A DNA stretch of 64,000 nucleotides from Triticum aestivum (taxonomy: Eukaryota; Streptophyta; Magnoliopsida; Poales; Poaceae): assembly GCF_018294505.1 (NCBI RefSeq), contig NC_057809.1:415060959-415124958 (forward strand). The letters are read 5' to 3'. The position numbers and the translations under genes were made by a program. A model generated the notes under the pieces. The model was given only the letters and a program-made list of their open reading frames with translations, had not been told where the DNA came from and ran no database searches. Of this stretch, positions 30,706 through 41,438 are shown one piece after another (position 1 is the first letter of the stretch; every line of letters begins with the position of its first letter).

Positions 30706-33569
30706 TCTATTATGAGAGCCACTTATGGATTGCCTACCAAAGATGGCAATACCTAGATCTATTCTTGCTTGTTATGCCTAGCTAGGGGCGTTAAACGATA
30801 GCGCTTGTTGGGAGGCAACCCAATTTTATTTTTATTCCTTTCTTTTTGCTCCTGTTTATTAATAAATAATTTATCTAGCCTCTGTTTTGGTTGTGTTTTT
30901 TGTGTTTAATTAGTGTTTGTGCCAAGTAGAACCGTTGGGAAGACTTGGGGAAAGTCTTGTTGAACTTGCTGTAAAAACAGAAACTTTAGCGCTCACGAGA
31001 ACTACTGCCATTTTTATTTGGAAAGTGATATTTAGTTAATTATTTTTTGAGATGATTAATAGATAAATTACTCACGTCCAGCAATTTATTTTAGAATTTT
31101 TGGGGTTCCATATCTTGCGCTAGCTACAGATTACTACAGACTGTTCTGTTTTTGACAGATTCTGTTTTTCGTGCGTTGTTTGCTTATTTTGATGAATCTA
31201 TGTCTAGTAAAATAGTTTATAAACCATATAGAAGTTGGAATACAGTAGGTATAACACCAATATAAATAAAGAATGAGTTCATTACAGTACCTTGAAGTGG
31301 TCTTCTATTTTCTTTCGCTAACGGAGCTCACGAGATTTTCTACATTAAGTTTTGTGTTGTGAAGTTTTCAAGTTTTGGGTAAAGATTTGATGGATTATGG
31401 AACAAGGAGTGGCAAAACCCTAAGCTTGGGGATGACCATGGCACCCCCAAGATAATCTAAGGACACCTAAAAGCCAAATCTTGGGTATGCCCCGGAAGGC
31501 ATCCCCTCTTTCGTCTACTTCTATCGGTAACTTTACTTGGAGTTATATTTTTATTCGCCACATGATATGTGTTTTGCTTGGAGCATTTTGTATGATTTGA
31601 GTCTTTGCTTGTTAGTTTACCACAATCATCCTTGCTGTACACACCTTTTTAGAAAGCCATACATGATTTGGAATTTATTAGAATACTCTATGTGCTTCGC
31701 TTATATCTTTTGAGTTATATAATTTTGCTCTAAGTGCTTCACTTATATCTTTTAGAGCACGGTGGTGGGTTTGTTTTTTAGAAACTATTGATCTCTCATG
31801 CTTAACTTAGATTATTTTGAGAGTCTTAAATAGCATGGTAATTTGCTTAAAATCCTAATATGCTTGGTACACAAGATTAATAATAAAACTTTCTTATGAG
31901 TGTGTTGAATACTATGATAAGTTTGATGCTTGATAATTGTTTTCAGATATGAAGATGGTGATATTAAAGATGTGCTAGTTGAGTAGTTGTGAATTTGAGA
32001 AATACTTGTGGTGAAGTTTGTGATTCCCGTAGCATGCATGTATGGTGAACCGTTATGTGATGAAGTCGGAGCATGATTTATTTATTGATTGTCTTCCTTA
32101 TGAGTGGCGGTCGGGGACGAGTGATGGTCTTTTCCTAGCAATCTATCCCCCTAGGAGCATGCGTGTAATACTTTTCTTTGATAACTTGTAGATTTTTGCA
32201 ATAAGTATATGAGTTCTTTATGACTAATGTTGAGTCCATGGATTATACGCACTCTCACCCTTCCACCTTTGCTAGCCTCTCTAATACTGCGCACCTTTCG
32301 CCGGTATCATACACCCACCATACACCTTCCTCAAAACAGCCACCATACCTACCTATTATGTCATTTGCATAGCCATTTCGAGATATATTGCCATGCAACT
32401 TTCCACCGTTCCGTCTATTATGACACACTCCATCATTGTCATATTGCTTAGCATGATCATGTAGTTGACATCGTATTTGTGGCAAAGCCACCATTCATAA
32501 TTCTTTCATACGTGTCACTCTTGATTCATTGCATATCCTGGTACACCACCTGAGGCATTCATATAGAGTCATATTTTGTTATAAGTATCGAGTTGTAATT
32601 GTTGAGTTGTATGAAAAATAAAAGTGTGATGATCATCATTATTAGAGCATTGTCCCAGTGAGGAAAGGATGATGGAGACTATGATTCCCCCACAAGTCGG
32701 GATGAGACTTCGGACGAAAAATAAAAAAAGAAAAATAAAAGAGGCCATAAAAAAAGAGAAAAGGCCCAAATAAAATAATGAGAGAAAAAGAGAGAAGGGA
32801 CAATGCTACTATCCTTTTACCACACTTGTTCTTCAAAGTAGCACCATGATCTTCATAGTAGAGAGTCTCTTTCATATACTAGTGGGATTTTTCATTATAG
32901 AACTTGGCTTGTATATTCCAATGATGGGCTTCTTCAAAATGCCCTAGGTCTTCATGAGCAAGCAAGTTGGATGTACACCCACTTAGTTTCTTTTGTCGAG
33001 CTTTCATATACTTATAGCTCTAGTGCATCCGTTGCATGGCAATCCCTACTCACTCACATTGATATCTATTTATGTGCATCTCCATAGCCCGTTGATACGC
33101 CTAGTTGACGTGAGACTATCTTCTCCCTTTTTTTCTTCTCCACAACCACCATTCTATTCCACCTATAGTGCTATGTCCATGGCTCATGCTCATGTATTGC
33201 GTGAAAAATGAAAAAGTTTTGAGAATGTCAAATGTATGAAACAATTGCTTGGCTTGTCATCGGGGTTGTGCATGATTTAAATATTTTGTGTGGTGAAGAT
33301 GGAGCATAGCCAGATTATATGATTTTGTAGGGATAACTTTCTTTAGCCATGTTATTTTGAGAAGACATAATTGCTTAGATTAGTATGCTTGAAGTATTAT
33401 AATTTTTATGTCAATATGAACTTTTGTCTTGAATCTTTCATATCTGAATATTCATACCACAATTAAGAAGAATTACATTAAAATTATGCCAAGTAGCACT
33501 CCGCATCAAACACTCTATTTTTATCATTTACCTACTCGAGGACGAGCATGAATTAAGCTTGGGGATGCT
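30706..33569 (+). other. Athila-B 3' noncoding region and PPT
   Basis: 2.86 kb of AT-rich sequence where an autonomous Athila would carry pol. I see no RT, RNase H or integrase motif in any frame. A purine stretch near 31420-31432 (aagcttggggatg) duplicates the PPT that ends at 33569. Short frames (31812-32039, 32569-32875 and others) have no recognisable content. Confidence 0.8.
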
Positions 33570-35165
33570 TGATACGTCTCCAACGTATCTATAATTTTTG
33601 ATTGCTCCATGCTATATTATCTATTATTTTGGACATTATTGGGCTTTATTATCCACTTTTATATTATTTTTGGGACTAACCTATTAACCGGAGGCCCAGC
33701 CCAGAATTGTTGTTTTTTTTCGTGTTTTAGGGTTTCGAAGAAAAGGAATATCAAACGGAGTCCAAACGGAATGAATCCTTCGGGAACGTGATTTTCTCAA
33801 CGAACAAGACCCGGGAGACTTGGACCCTACATCAAGAAAGAAAAGAGGAGGCCACGAGGTAGGGGGCGCGCCTACCCCCCCCCCCCCCCAAAGCGCGCCC
33901 TCCACCCTCATGGGCCCCCTGTTGCTCCACCGAGGTACTCCTTCCTCCTATATATATCCACGTACCCCCAAACGATCAGATACGGAGCCAAAACCCTAAT
34001 TCCAACACCGTAACTTTCTGTATCCACGAGATCCCATCTTGGGGCCTATTCCAGAGCTCCGCCGGAGGGTGCATCGATCACGGAGGGCTTCTACATCAAC
34101 ACCATAGCCTCTCTGATGAAGTGTGAGTAGTTTACCTCAGACCTACGGGTCCATAGTTAGTAGCTAGATGGCTTCTTCTCTCTTTTTGGATCTCAATACA
34201 ATGTTCTCCCCCTCTCTTGTGGAGAACTATTCGATGTAATCTTCTTTTTGCGGTGAGTTTGTTGAGACCGATGAATTGTGGGTTTATGATCAAGTCTATC
34301 TATGAATAATATTTGAATCTTCTCTGAATTCTTTTATGTATGATTGGTTATCTTTGCAAGTCTCTTCGAATTGTCCGTTTGGTTTGGCCTACCAGATTGA
34401 TATTTCTTGCAATGGGAGAAGTGCTTAGCTTTGGGTTCAATCTTGCGGTGTCCATTCCCAGTGATAGTAGGGGCAGCAAGGCACATATTGTATTGTTGCC
34501 ATCGAGGATAACAAGATGGGGTTTTCTTCATATTGCGTGAGTCTATCCCTCTACATCGTGTCATCTTGCTTAAGGCGTTACTCTGTTTTCATTAACTTAA
34601 TACTCTAGATGCATGCTGGATAGCGGTCGATGAGTGGAGTAATAGTAGTAGATGCAGGCAGGAGTCGGTCTACTTGTCTTGGACGTGATGCCTATATACA
34701 TGATCATACCTAGATATTCTCATAACTATGCTCAATTCTGTCAATTGCTCAACAGTAATTTGTTCACCCACCGTAGAATACTTATGCTCTCGAGAGAAGC
34801 CACTAGTGAAACCTATGGCCCCCGGGTCTATCTTTATCATATTGATCTCCTACTACTTAGTTATTTCCCTTGCTATTTACTTTGCCTTTATTTTACTTCG
34901 CATCTTTATCATAAAAATACCAAAAATATTATATTTATAATATCTATCAGATCTTATTCTCGTAAGTGGCCTTATAGGGATTGACAACCCCTATTTGCGT
35001 TGGTTGCGAGGATTTATTTGTTTTGTGCAGGTATAAGGGACTAGCGCGTAGCCTCCTACCGGATTGATACCTTGGTTCTCAAAAACTGAGGGAAATACTT
35101 ATGCTACTTTGCTGCATCATCCCTTCCTCTTCGGGGAAAACCAATGCAATGCTCAAGAGGTAGCA
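33570..35165 (+). repeat. Athila-B right LTR (1596 bp)
   Basis: Matches the left LTR end to end. Two visible length differences are a run of 15 C at 33875-33889, where the left copy has five, and a longer TATA stretch (ctatatatatcc, about 33952). The expanded C run replaces the loop and part of the right arm of the GC inverted repeat. Confidence 0.95.
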
Positions 35166-35170
35166 GAATA

Positions 35171-36225
35171 CTGGTTGTGCATCCAATTCCATAAACCCAA
35201 AAGTTATTCCATATGAGTCCACCATACCTCCCTATATACGGTATCTACCTGCCGTTCCAAGTAAATTTGTATGTGACAAACTCTAAACATTCAAATAAAC
35301 ATCCTATTTTGTATGCTCGAATATCTAATGTATCAACTAGGGTTGTCTGTATCTTCCATGCTAGGCGGGTTATTCTCAAGAGGAGTGGACTCCGCTCCTC
35401 ACTCACGAGAAAATGGCTGGTCACCGGGATGCCCAGTCCCATGCTCAAATCAAATCAAAATAATTGCAAACAAAACTCCCCCAAGATTGTTGTTAGTTGG
35501 AGGCACCTGTTGTTTCGGGCAAGCCATGGATTGATGCTTGTTGGTGGTGGGGGAGTATAAACTTTACCATTCTGCTTGAGAACCGCCTATAATGTGTGTA
35601 GAATGGAAGATATCGAGATCTCTCGGTTGTTATGTTGACAATGAAATTATACCGCTCAAAATATTATTCATCTCTATTTCAAAATCGAGCTCTAGCACCT
35701 CTACAAATCCCTGCTTCCCTCTGCGAAGGGCCTATCTATTTACTTTTATGTTGAGTCATGATCCTCTTATTAGAAAGCACCAGTTGGAGAGCACCGCTAT
35801 CATTTGCATGTATTATCGTTAGTTTACATTGAGTATGACTTGACTGGATCTCTTTTACCATGAATTACAATGTCTAGTCAGTCCTTGATCTTTAAAGGTG
35901 CTCTGCATTTATGTTCTGCGGTCTCAGAAAGGGCTAGCGAGATACCATCTTGTTATATCATATTATGATTGTTTTGAGAAAGTGGTGTCATCCGAGATTT
36001 ATTATTATTGCTCGCAAGTTGATTATGCCATTGATATGAGTAAACATGAGACCTAAATGTTATTGTGAATATGGTTACTTCATAATCTTTGATGAAAACT
36101 TGAATGCTAGCTTTACATATTTACAACAACAAGAGCAAACGGAGTTTGTAAAAGTTTTTCTTTATCACTTTCAGTTTATCAACTGAATTGCTTGAGGAAA
36201 AGCAAATGTTTAAGCTTGGGGGAGT
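35171..36225 (+). other. Athila-A 3' noncoding region and PPT (right of Athila-B)
   Basis: Continuation of Athila-A after Athila-B. It has no coding frame with recognisable content. It ends in taagcttgggggagt (36211-36225), the polypurine tract directly before the right LTR. Confidence 0.85.
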
Positions 36226-36324
36226 TGACACGTCTCCGTCGTATCTACTTTTCCAAACACTTTTGCCCTTGTTTTGGACTCTAACTTGCATGATTTGAAT
36301 GGAACTAACCCGGATTGACGCTGT
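36226..36324 (+). repeat. Athila-A right LTR, first 99 bp
   Basis: Matches 19171-19269 of the left LTR (TGACACGTCTCC...GACGCTGT), then stops where Gypsy-2 begins with TGTTGGATGTGG. The remaining 1.3 kb should lie beyond Gypsy-2, outside the window. Confidence 0.92.
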
Positions 36325-37248
36325 TGTTGGATGTGGGGTTCTGGCAAACCCTTAAGGTTCGAACACTGGGGTGCGCGCGAAGTCTTTCCTTCCTACCAAT
36401 CTACGCCCTAGCTCGCTAAGATCTCGCGGACGAACTCGACGGACTCTCAACACAGAAAGACACGAGGTTTATACTGGTTCGGGCCACCATTGTGGTGTAA
36501 TACCCTACTCCAGTGTGGTGGTGGTGGATTGCCTATAGGGCTGATGATGAACATTACAAGGGAAGAACAACCTCCTGAGGTTGGCGTGTTCTTGTGAGTA
36601 GGCTCTCGGTCACGTTGGATCGAGCTAAGGTGATATGAGATCTCTCAGATCGTCCCCGATCCTCTCAGATCCTCCCCCTACTATGGTGGCTAGCTCTACT
36701 TATATAGGCCCTGGTCCTCTTCCCAAATATCGAGTGGGAAGGGAGCCAACAATGGCGGGCCAATTTGAAGGGGGGCAGCTAGTACAAGCTATCCTGACAA
36801 AAGTGGTCTTTGCCTGCGAAAAGCTCTGGTGGTGACGCCGTCTTGGGCTCCACGATGATCTCCGTCTGGCCGTCCTCCTAGTCCTGGTCTCGTTGCACCA
36901 ATATAGCAACCTTTGCCTGATGCTTCGGTACTCTTCGCCTGCACTGGCCTCCTTTGCACCAAAGAGGAAACAAGGACGCTGCATGCGCTAGCGCCTGCCT
37001 GGTGCCCGCCTGGTGTCATGCGTCATGGCTCATGTCATGAGGGCCTCGTGAGGTTTGCCCCATCTTGATATCTCCGCTCCTCGTGAGCCTACCCGGCTAG
37101 GCTAGTCAAGAGGAGGCCTTGCGTCGTCCGCCTCGCGAGGGTCTTGGGTGCTTTGTTGGCGAAGATGGGCCGTACGACCTGCTGGCTTGGCCACACCGCG
37201 GGCCGCAGGCACGCAAGTCTAGGGACCCCCATTCCCAGGACATCGACA
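36325..37248 (-). repeat. Gypsy-2 3' LTR (924 bp)
   Basis: Plus-strand ends TGTTGGATGTGG and CATCGACA. Read on the minus strand it starts TGTCGATGTCCTGGGAATGG, matching the start of the solo LTR at 23011. A minus-strand TATA is at 36700-36707. The adjoining atagcccccagg (37249-37260) is the reverse of a PPT, which fixes the orientation. Confidence 0.9.
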
Positions 37249-37489
37249 ATAGCCCCCAGGCCTAAGGTGCTCTCGGGCTTGGCTTCACGGCGAAGCCAAG
37301 GGCCAAGGACGGAGCGCCGCGGGCCCCGAAAGCCTGCAGCCTCGATTGACGTGTGGTGGATGATTGGACGTGGGCGTCTCCGCTTCCCCACGTTGCCTCA
37401 GCAACTGCTCGACTTGTTAGGTCCCTGCGACATGCAAGGAAAACCATCATTACCTGCGATCGTGGGAGACGCCGGTTGGCCTTCCCTTG

Positions 37490-37497
37490 CTATAAAT
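37490..37497 (+). promoter_or_regulatory. Candidate TATA box of the B3-domain gene
   Basis: ctataaat lies 85-92 bp before the ATG at 37582. A pyrimidine-rich stretch (about 37520-37565, cttccttgcttgcttgctcc) follows, where a plant transcription start and leader would be expected. The arrangement indicates a promoter independent of the LTR. Confidence 0.55.
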
Positions 37498-37581
37498 GGG
37501 GAGGGGGCGGAGCCCCCGTTGCCCATCTCTTCCTTGCTTGCTTGCTCCTTCCTCCTCGCTCCATCACTTGCAGTGACACCC

Positions 37582-38378
37582 ATGGCACCACAAAGGAAGT
37601 TCTCTGCCGCCGAGAAGGGGAAAGCCCCTCGTGAGGGACCCGGCTCCCCGGCGCCCAAGCGCGGCCGCGGACGCCCTCGTAAACATGTCGCGACCCCCGC
37701 CGTGGCCCATTGTCGAGACGGCGCCACGACACGCGGAGTGGGTATCCCAGCCATGGCGGTCCAGTTGATGAGGGGAGGCATGCCATGGTGGCGCGGCCTC
37801 CTCGTCCACGCTTCCACACGACGGAGGTATCGCTGGAGTTCGTCGTCTGGTCGGAGAACCCGGCCGGCAACTGGCTGCAACTCCCACGCTTCTTCGCCGG
37901 CGAACTGCCGGCCTTTGGTCCAGGCGAACTCTGGCTGCAGGTGGATGGCTGCTGCAGTAAGGCCTCTTGGGTTGCGGTCGAGACTTCCGCCGCGGGCGAC
38001 ATAGCCCTGGCCCGCGGCTGGCAGACATTCGCCCGCGCGCGCGGCCTGGGCGGGCGGTGCACCGTCCACTTCAGGTACGATGGTGGGTCAACCCTTTATC
38101 TGAGGGTGTTTGGGGAAGATGGTCGTCGCGCCGGGTGCTGCCCCGAGGCGAACGACGGTGAGGAGGTACTCGGCCTTGGGGACGGTCGCGACGAGGACGA
38201 GGGCGAGCCCGCCCTCGTCGGCGATCGTGTCTCGTCCAGCTACGGCGGCTCTTCCTCCGGCTACAGCTCCAGCAGTGGCGGCTATGCCCAGCTACCACGC
38301 CATCGCGCCCATTTTGAAGGCGGCAGTGGGTCGTCTTGTCACCGCACCTCCGTGAAGCGCGAGGAAGGATATGGCTAG
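37582..38378 (+). pseudogene. Antisense gene in Gypsy-2: AT-hook-like motif plus B3-like DNA-binding domain (frameshifted)
   Basis: The ATG at 37582 (acccATGGC) opens MAPQRKFSAAEKGKAP; residues 26-34 read KRGRGRPRK, an AT-hook-type motif. The frame then shifts between about 37690 and 37800. In the second frame 37812-38147 gives a B3-like domain: EFVVWSENPAGNWLQLPRFF, then WVAVE, ALARGWQTFARARGL and CTVHFRYDGGSTLYLRVF, matching the strands, the GW-x-x-F turn and the final V-F of plant B3 domains. An acidic stretch and a Ser/Gly/Tyr-rich tail end at the TAG at 38376. It sits opposite to Gypsy-2 between pol and the 3' LTR. A transcription-factor origin is inference from the fold pattern; I cannot name the parent gene. 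Confidence 0.68.
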
Positions 38379-39156
38379 GCTCGGGGTAGTGCTAGGTGCC
38401 TGTACTCGCGGATCGCTGCAACGCTACTTTTGTTTTGCTCTTTTCCTACATCAAGAATGAAACCAGCATGGGCCCAGGGGGGTGTGTATCGAACTATGGT
38501 TCCTTGGTTATATCAGTATGCGTGCTATTCTCATGCTGTGTCATTATTTTGCGCAAAGATAACTTAAGCTGGTATACTCTGGATGTCCTCTTCCTCGCGA
38601 AGCGTTTATTTCCTTGCATTCATCTTGCCTTGGTGGCCTGCATTTGCTTAGGAACTGCGAAAAACTCGTTAGGAAGTGCGTTAAAAGATTTGCCGTTCAT
38701 CCTGGCCCTGACCTGGCGCTTTGTGTCGCGGTACCTGAGGGGCACGGACTAGGAGAGGTGCGCCAGCTTTTGGGCTCGAACGAGGGTGGCTCGCGAGAAG
38801 GCAGAAAGGATAAAAATGCTCGCGAGGGCGTCTGCCTAGCCCCCTTGTGAGGCATGTGTGAGAGAGAACATGAGCAAATTTGAGCCGGAAAAAATGCAGT
38901 GAGAGGCGAGGGAATCAAATCAGCAAGGAACGCCAAAGGCAAACTTTGATTGAGGAAAAGGGAGTCAACTACGTAAAGCAAATGAAAAGCCACGTCCGGC
39001 ACCTAATCTAGTATTCAGGTCTTCTCACCAGCATGGAGCTAAGTGCTGTCCACTAGGCGCAGGAGGGAGCCCCAGGGTCTGAGGCCGGCGCTCCTGAGAC
39101 TCCGGGGCGTGTACAGCCCCACTCATTATTACGTGAGAGTGTCATGGGTGGCGATT
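38379..39156. other. Gypsy-2 noncoding region between the B3 gene and pol
   Basis: No coding frame with recognisable content on either strand. It contains the probable 3' end of the antisense gene (aatgaa-type signal near 38456) and moderately GC-rich sequence. Confidence 0.6.
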
Positions 39157-39239
39157 CTTCACAGGCACCGGGCCTTCTTCACAGGTTCTGGGCCTTTCTT
39201 CATAGGCTCTAGGCCTTGCTTCTCTGGCTCTGGGCCTTG
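39157..39239. repeat. Imperfect tandem repeat, 20-21 bp unit, four copies
   Basis: Units start at 39157, 39177, 39198 and 39219, each close to cttcacaggytctgggcctt. The array lies just downstream of the Gypsy-2 pol stop codon in pol sense. Confidence 0.85.
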
Positions 39240-39241
39240 CT

Positions 39242-39550
39242 TCATGGATAGAACTTCCGGAGGTGCTGGATGTTCCAAGCGTTCTGCACGGGTATCCCGT
39301 CCTGCGTCTCCAGGCGCGCTGCACCCGGCCTGGAGACATGGATGACCTTGAACGGGCCCTCCCACATGGGCGAAAGCTTGTGCAGCCCTTCCCTAGAGAG
39401 GACCCGCCTCAGTACGAGGTTGCCCACCTCGAGCGTCCTGGAGCGGATGTTGCGGCAGTGGTATCGCCGTAGCACTTGTTGGTACCTTGCTGCCCTCAAC
39501 GCGGCTTCGCGACGACGTTCCTCCCCCAGCACGAGATCCATCCCCCGCAT
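39242..39550 (-). CDS. Gypsy-2 integrase C-terminal region
   Basis: 102-codon segment: a basic helical stretch (AALRAARYQQVLRRYHCRN), then the GPF block typical of Gypsy integrase C-termini (SPMWEGPFKVIHVSRPGA, VGNLVLRRVL), ending LRKFYP at the polyprotein stop. No chromodomain follows. Confidence 0.88.
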   Translation of the reverse strand: MRGMDLVLGEERRREAALRAARYQQVLRRYHCRNIRSRTLEVGNLVLRRVLSREGLHKLSPMWEGPFKVIHVSRPGAARLETQDGIPVQNAWNIQHLRKFYP

Positions 39551-39799
39551 GGCGTCCTACTGCGTTTCATCGAACGCTAGGACCCGTGCGGAGCAATGCT
39601 TGACCTCGTGAGGAAGGACTGCTTCACCTCCGTAGATGAGGAAGAATAGAGTCTCGCCCGTTGGCTTGGTGGCGGTGGTTCGGATGGACCACAGCACGGA
39701 CTGGAGCTCGTCATGCCAGCCCCTGCCGCAGGCCTCCAGCTTCTTCTTGAAGGTCCTGGTCTTGAGGCCCCTCAGGACCTCTGCGTTAGCGCACTCGGC

Positions 39800-40306
39800 C
39801 TAATCGTTACTCCTGGGGTGGGCCACCGAAGTGTAGCAGATCTGCGTTCCAAGGTTAGCACAGTAGGTTTTGAAGAGGTTGCTAGTAAACTCTGAACCGT
39901 TATCTGTGATGATGCGGTTGGGGACCCCGAAGCGGCTCATGAGGCCCTTGATGAACTTGACAGCAGAGCCGGCTGGAATGGTACATACGGATTCCACTTC
40001 TGCCCACATGGTGAACTTGTCGATGGCGACATAGAGATAGTGGTAGCCCCCTGGAGCCCGGGGAAACGTGCCTAGGATGTCCAGCCCCCAGACCGCAAAC
40101 GGCCATGTGAGCGGGATGGTTTGGAGGCCCTGAGCAGGCTGATGGATTTGCTTGGCGTGAAATTGGCAAGCTTCACAGGACTTCACCAGCTCGGCCGCGT
40201 CGTTGAGTGCTGTAGGCCAATAGAACCCACTGCGGAACACCTTGCCGACGAGGGTCCGTGATGACGAGTGATGTCCGTAGTCACGGCCGTGTATGTCATT
40301 CAACAA
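39800..40306 (-). CDS. Gypsy-2 integrase zinc finger and catalytic core
   Basis: Residues about 5-50 hold the HHCC-type region (HGRDYGHH, ELVKSCEACQ). The core shows the first catalytic Asp in WGLDILGTF, IDKFTMWAE, and the second Asp in RIITDNGSEF. A stop at 39800 follows ARPRSND-type sequence (normally NGQAER), just before the catalytic Glu region, so the core is truncated. Confidence 0.9.
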   Translation of the reverse strand: MLNDIHGRDYGHHSSSRTLVGKVFRSGFYWPTALNDAAELVKSCEACQFHAKQIHQPAQGLQTIPLTWPFAVWGLDILGTFPRAPGGYHYLYVAIDKFTMWAEVESVCTIPAGSAVKFIKGLMSRFGVPNRIITDNGSEFTSNLFKTYCANLGTQICYTSVAHPRSND

Positions 40307-40585
40307 CTCCCTTCCTTAATCGCTGGAGATGCAGCGCAGCGTGACATCGTTCGGTCATTTCCTGTATAACTCGCCGTCTTGGATACAGTATGCCGTGGCC
40401 TGCCGAGCCACGCGCTCCATCCTCTTCCTTCTCCGGCAGCGTCCCGTGCATCGGGTACTCCTTGAATTCCTTGATCCCTCACTCCTCCTGGGGCTCGAGC
40501 GCCAAGAGCAGCCGAGCTCCTGAGGTCGGGCCACAGGTTGGGGCTCCCGTGGCCGGGGGCTGTGGGAGTTCCTCTCGAGGCCGAG

Positions 40586-40861
40586 TCATGCTTGAAAGAG
40601 GTGGCGAAGCTGATGGCTTGAAGAGCCGCTCTTCAAAGACGCCGAGCTCTTGCGGTTGCCGCTTGTATGCTCTCTGGCGATGTTATCGGCTTCCTTGTTG
40701 GTGCCCCGGGGCACGTGCTGGAGCTCCAGGCCCGAGAACTGCTTTTCCATCTTGCGCACCTCCGCGAGGTAGGCCTCCATGTGCTCGTGCTTCGGCTCAT
40801 ACACCTTGTTGGAAAAGTTGACGAGGAGCTGCGAGTCGCCTTTGACGGCGAGGCTCTTCAC
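40586..40861 (-). CDS. Gypsy-2 RNase H (C-terminal part)
   Basis: Contains VKGDSQLLVNF with a catalytic Asp, EHMEAYLAEVRKME and VPRGTNKEADNIARE, which carries the last conserved Asp. The N-terminal part (YFDGAFAHQG) is in the neighbouring segment 40976-41401 in another frame. Confidence 0.87.
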   Translation of the reverse strand: MKSLAVKGDSQLLVNFSNKVYEPKHEHMEAYLAEVRKMEKQFSGLELQHVPRGTNKEADNIAREHTSGNRKSSASLKSGSSSHQLRHLFQA

Positions 40862-40975
40862 CCCTAGAGCCGCCGCAGCCCTCGGGCCAGCTATAAGGCC
40901 TTCGTATTCTGCGATATTGTTGGAGACCTTCTCGCCATGCTAAAAACAGAGTTGCATGACGTAGTAGAGCTTGTC

Positions 40976-41401
40976 CTAAGTGGGCGAGATGAGCACTGCT
41001 CCAGCCCCCACGCCCTGATGCGCGAAGGCGCCATCGAAATACATGACCCAGCCGTCTGGTGCCTCGCTTCCTGGGGAGGTGGACCGGTGTTCTCCGTCCT
41101 CAAGAGCCGAGGCATCTGTCCATTCTGTCACAAAATCAGCGAGCGCGGCTCCCTTGATGACCCTGGTAATGCTGAACTCCAACTGGAATGCTTGCAACTC
41201 GATGTTCCACTCAGCGACCCTTCCGGCTGAGTTAGGGCTCCTGAGCACCCTCTCCAATGGGTAGGATGAGACGACCTTGATGGGGTGGCCCTGGAAGTAG
41301 CGCTGCAGCTTGCGCGAGGCCATCAAGAGTGCGAGCAGGAGCTTTTGCAGCATGGGGTAGCGCGCTCCCGCGTCTCGCAGTACGATGCTGACGAAGTACA
41401 C
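40976..41401 (-). CDS. Gypsy-2 RT connection domain and RNase H start
   Basis: 141 codons: YFVSIVLRDAGARYPMLQKL and QRYFQGHPIKVVSSYPLERVL (RT thumb and connection), then RVIKGAALADFVTEW, typical of plant Gypsy pol, and the start of RNase H with the first catalytic Asp in MYFDGAF. It ends at ISPT and a stop at 40976. Tekay-1 begins 37 bp upstream in pol sense. Confidence 0.9.
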   Translation of the reverse strand: MYFVSIVLRDAGARYPMLQKLLLALLMASRKLQRYFQGHPIKVVSSYPLERVLRSPNSAGRVAEWNIELQAFQLEFSITRVIKGAALADFVTEWTDASALEDGEHRSTSPGSEAPDGWVMYFDGAFAHQGVGAGAVLISPT

Positions 41402-41438
41402 GGGTGCTCGACAAGGGCTGGCACACTGTCGAGGCTGG

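Larger units (their letters stand above)
26912..35165 (+). mobile_element. Athila-B, complete non-autonomous Athila element (Sabrina/WHAM-like)
   Basis: Complete structure: left LTR 26912-28491 (1580 bp), PBS 28503-28520, gag-protease 28726-30705, 2.86 kb of noncoding sequence, PPT just before 33570 and right LTR 33570-35165 (1596 bp), flanked by GAATA. The single gene lacks RT, RNase H and integrase, so the element must have been mobilised by an autonomous relative. It inserted into the 3' region of Athila-A. Confidence 0.95.
19171..36324 (+). mobile_element. Athila-A (WHAM/Sabrina-like Athila group), non-autonomous, interrupted
   Basis: Plus-strand Athila-type element: left LTR 19171-20570, gag-protease 20649-24277, a second gene 25054-25928, a long 3' region, PPT ending at 36225 and the first 99 bp of the right LTR (36226-36324). 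It is interrupted by a solo LTR (23011-23921), Athila-B (26912-35165) and Gypsy-2 (from 36325). No RT, RNase H or integrase is seen anywhere in its own sequence, so it depended on another element. It inserted in an intron of the Gypsy-1 antisense gene; the left flank is GCTGT. Confidence 0.9.
36325..41438 (-). mobile_element. Gypsy-2, 3' part of a Gypsy element carrying an antisense B3-domain gene
   Basis: Minus-strand element with its 3' LTR at 36325-37248, PPT (37249-37262), a long 3' region with an antisense gene (37582-38378), a 21-bp tandem repeat (39157-39239) and pol remnants (39242-41438). The left flank GCTGT (36320-36324) is the expected target duplication. Tekay-1 cuts it inside the RT/RNase H region at 41439, so the RT core, protease, gag and 5' LTR should be beyond the window. 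Confidence 0.9.
39242..41438 (-). pseudogene. Gypsy-2 pol remnant: RT end, RNase H, integrase
   Basis: On the minus strand from 41438 down to 39242: the RT connection region (RYPMLQKLLLALLMASRKLQRYF, GRVAEWNIELQAF), RNase H (VMYFDGAFAHQGVGAG, GDSQLLV, RGTNKEADNIA), a linker with stops, then integrase and its C-terminal region, ending NAWNIQHLRKFYP and a stop. Domain order RT-RH-INT identifies Gypsy. Several stops and frameshifts make it inactive. The catalytic RT core is missing because Tekay-1 inserted at 41439. Confidence 0.93.

Noticed and set aside
30706..33569. Hidden pol in the Athila-B 3' region
   Set aside because: No YxDD, RNase H or integrase signature in any frame; only short AT-rich frames.
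37144..37581. Upstream extension of the frame that contains the B3 gene start
   Set aside because: It covers LTR and PPT sequence and the TATA region; the ATG at 37582 has better context.
37398..38069. Minus-strand frame of 223 codons opposite the B3-like gene
   Set aside because: No recognised motif; it is the reverse of a GC-rich coding region.
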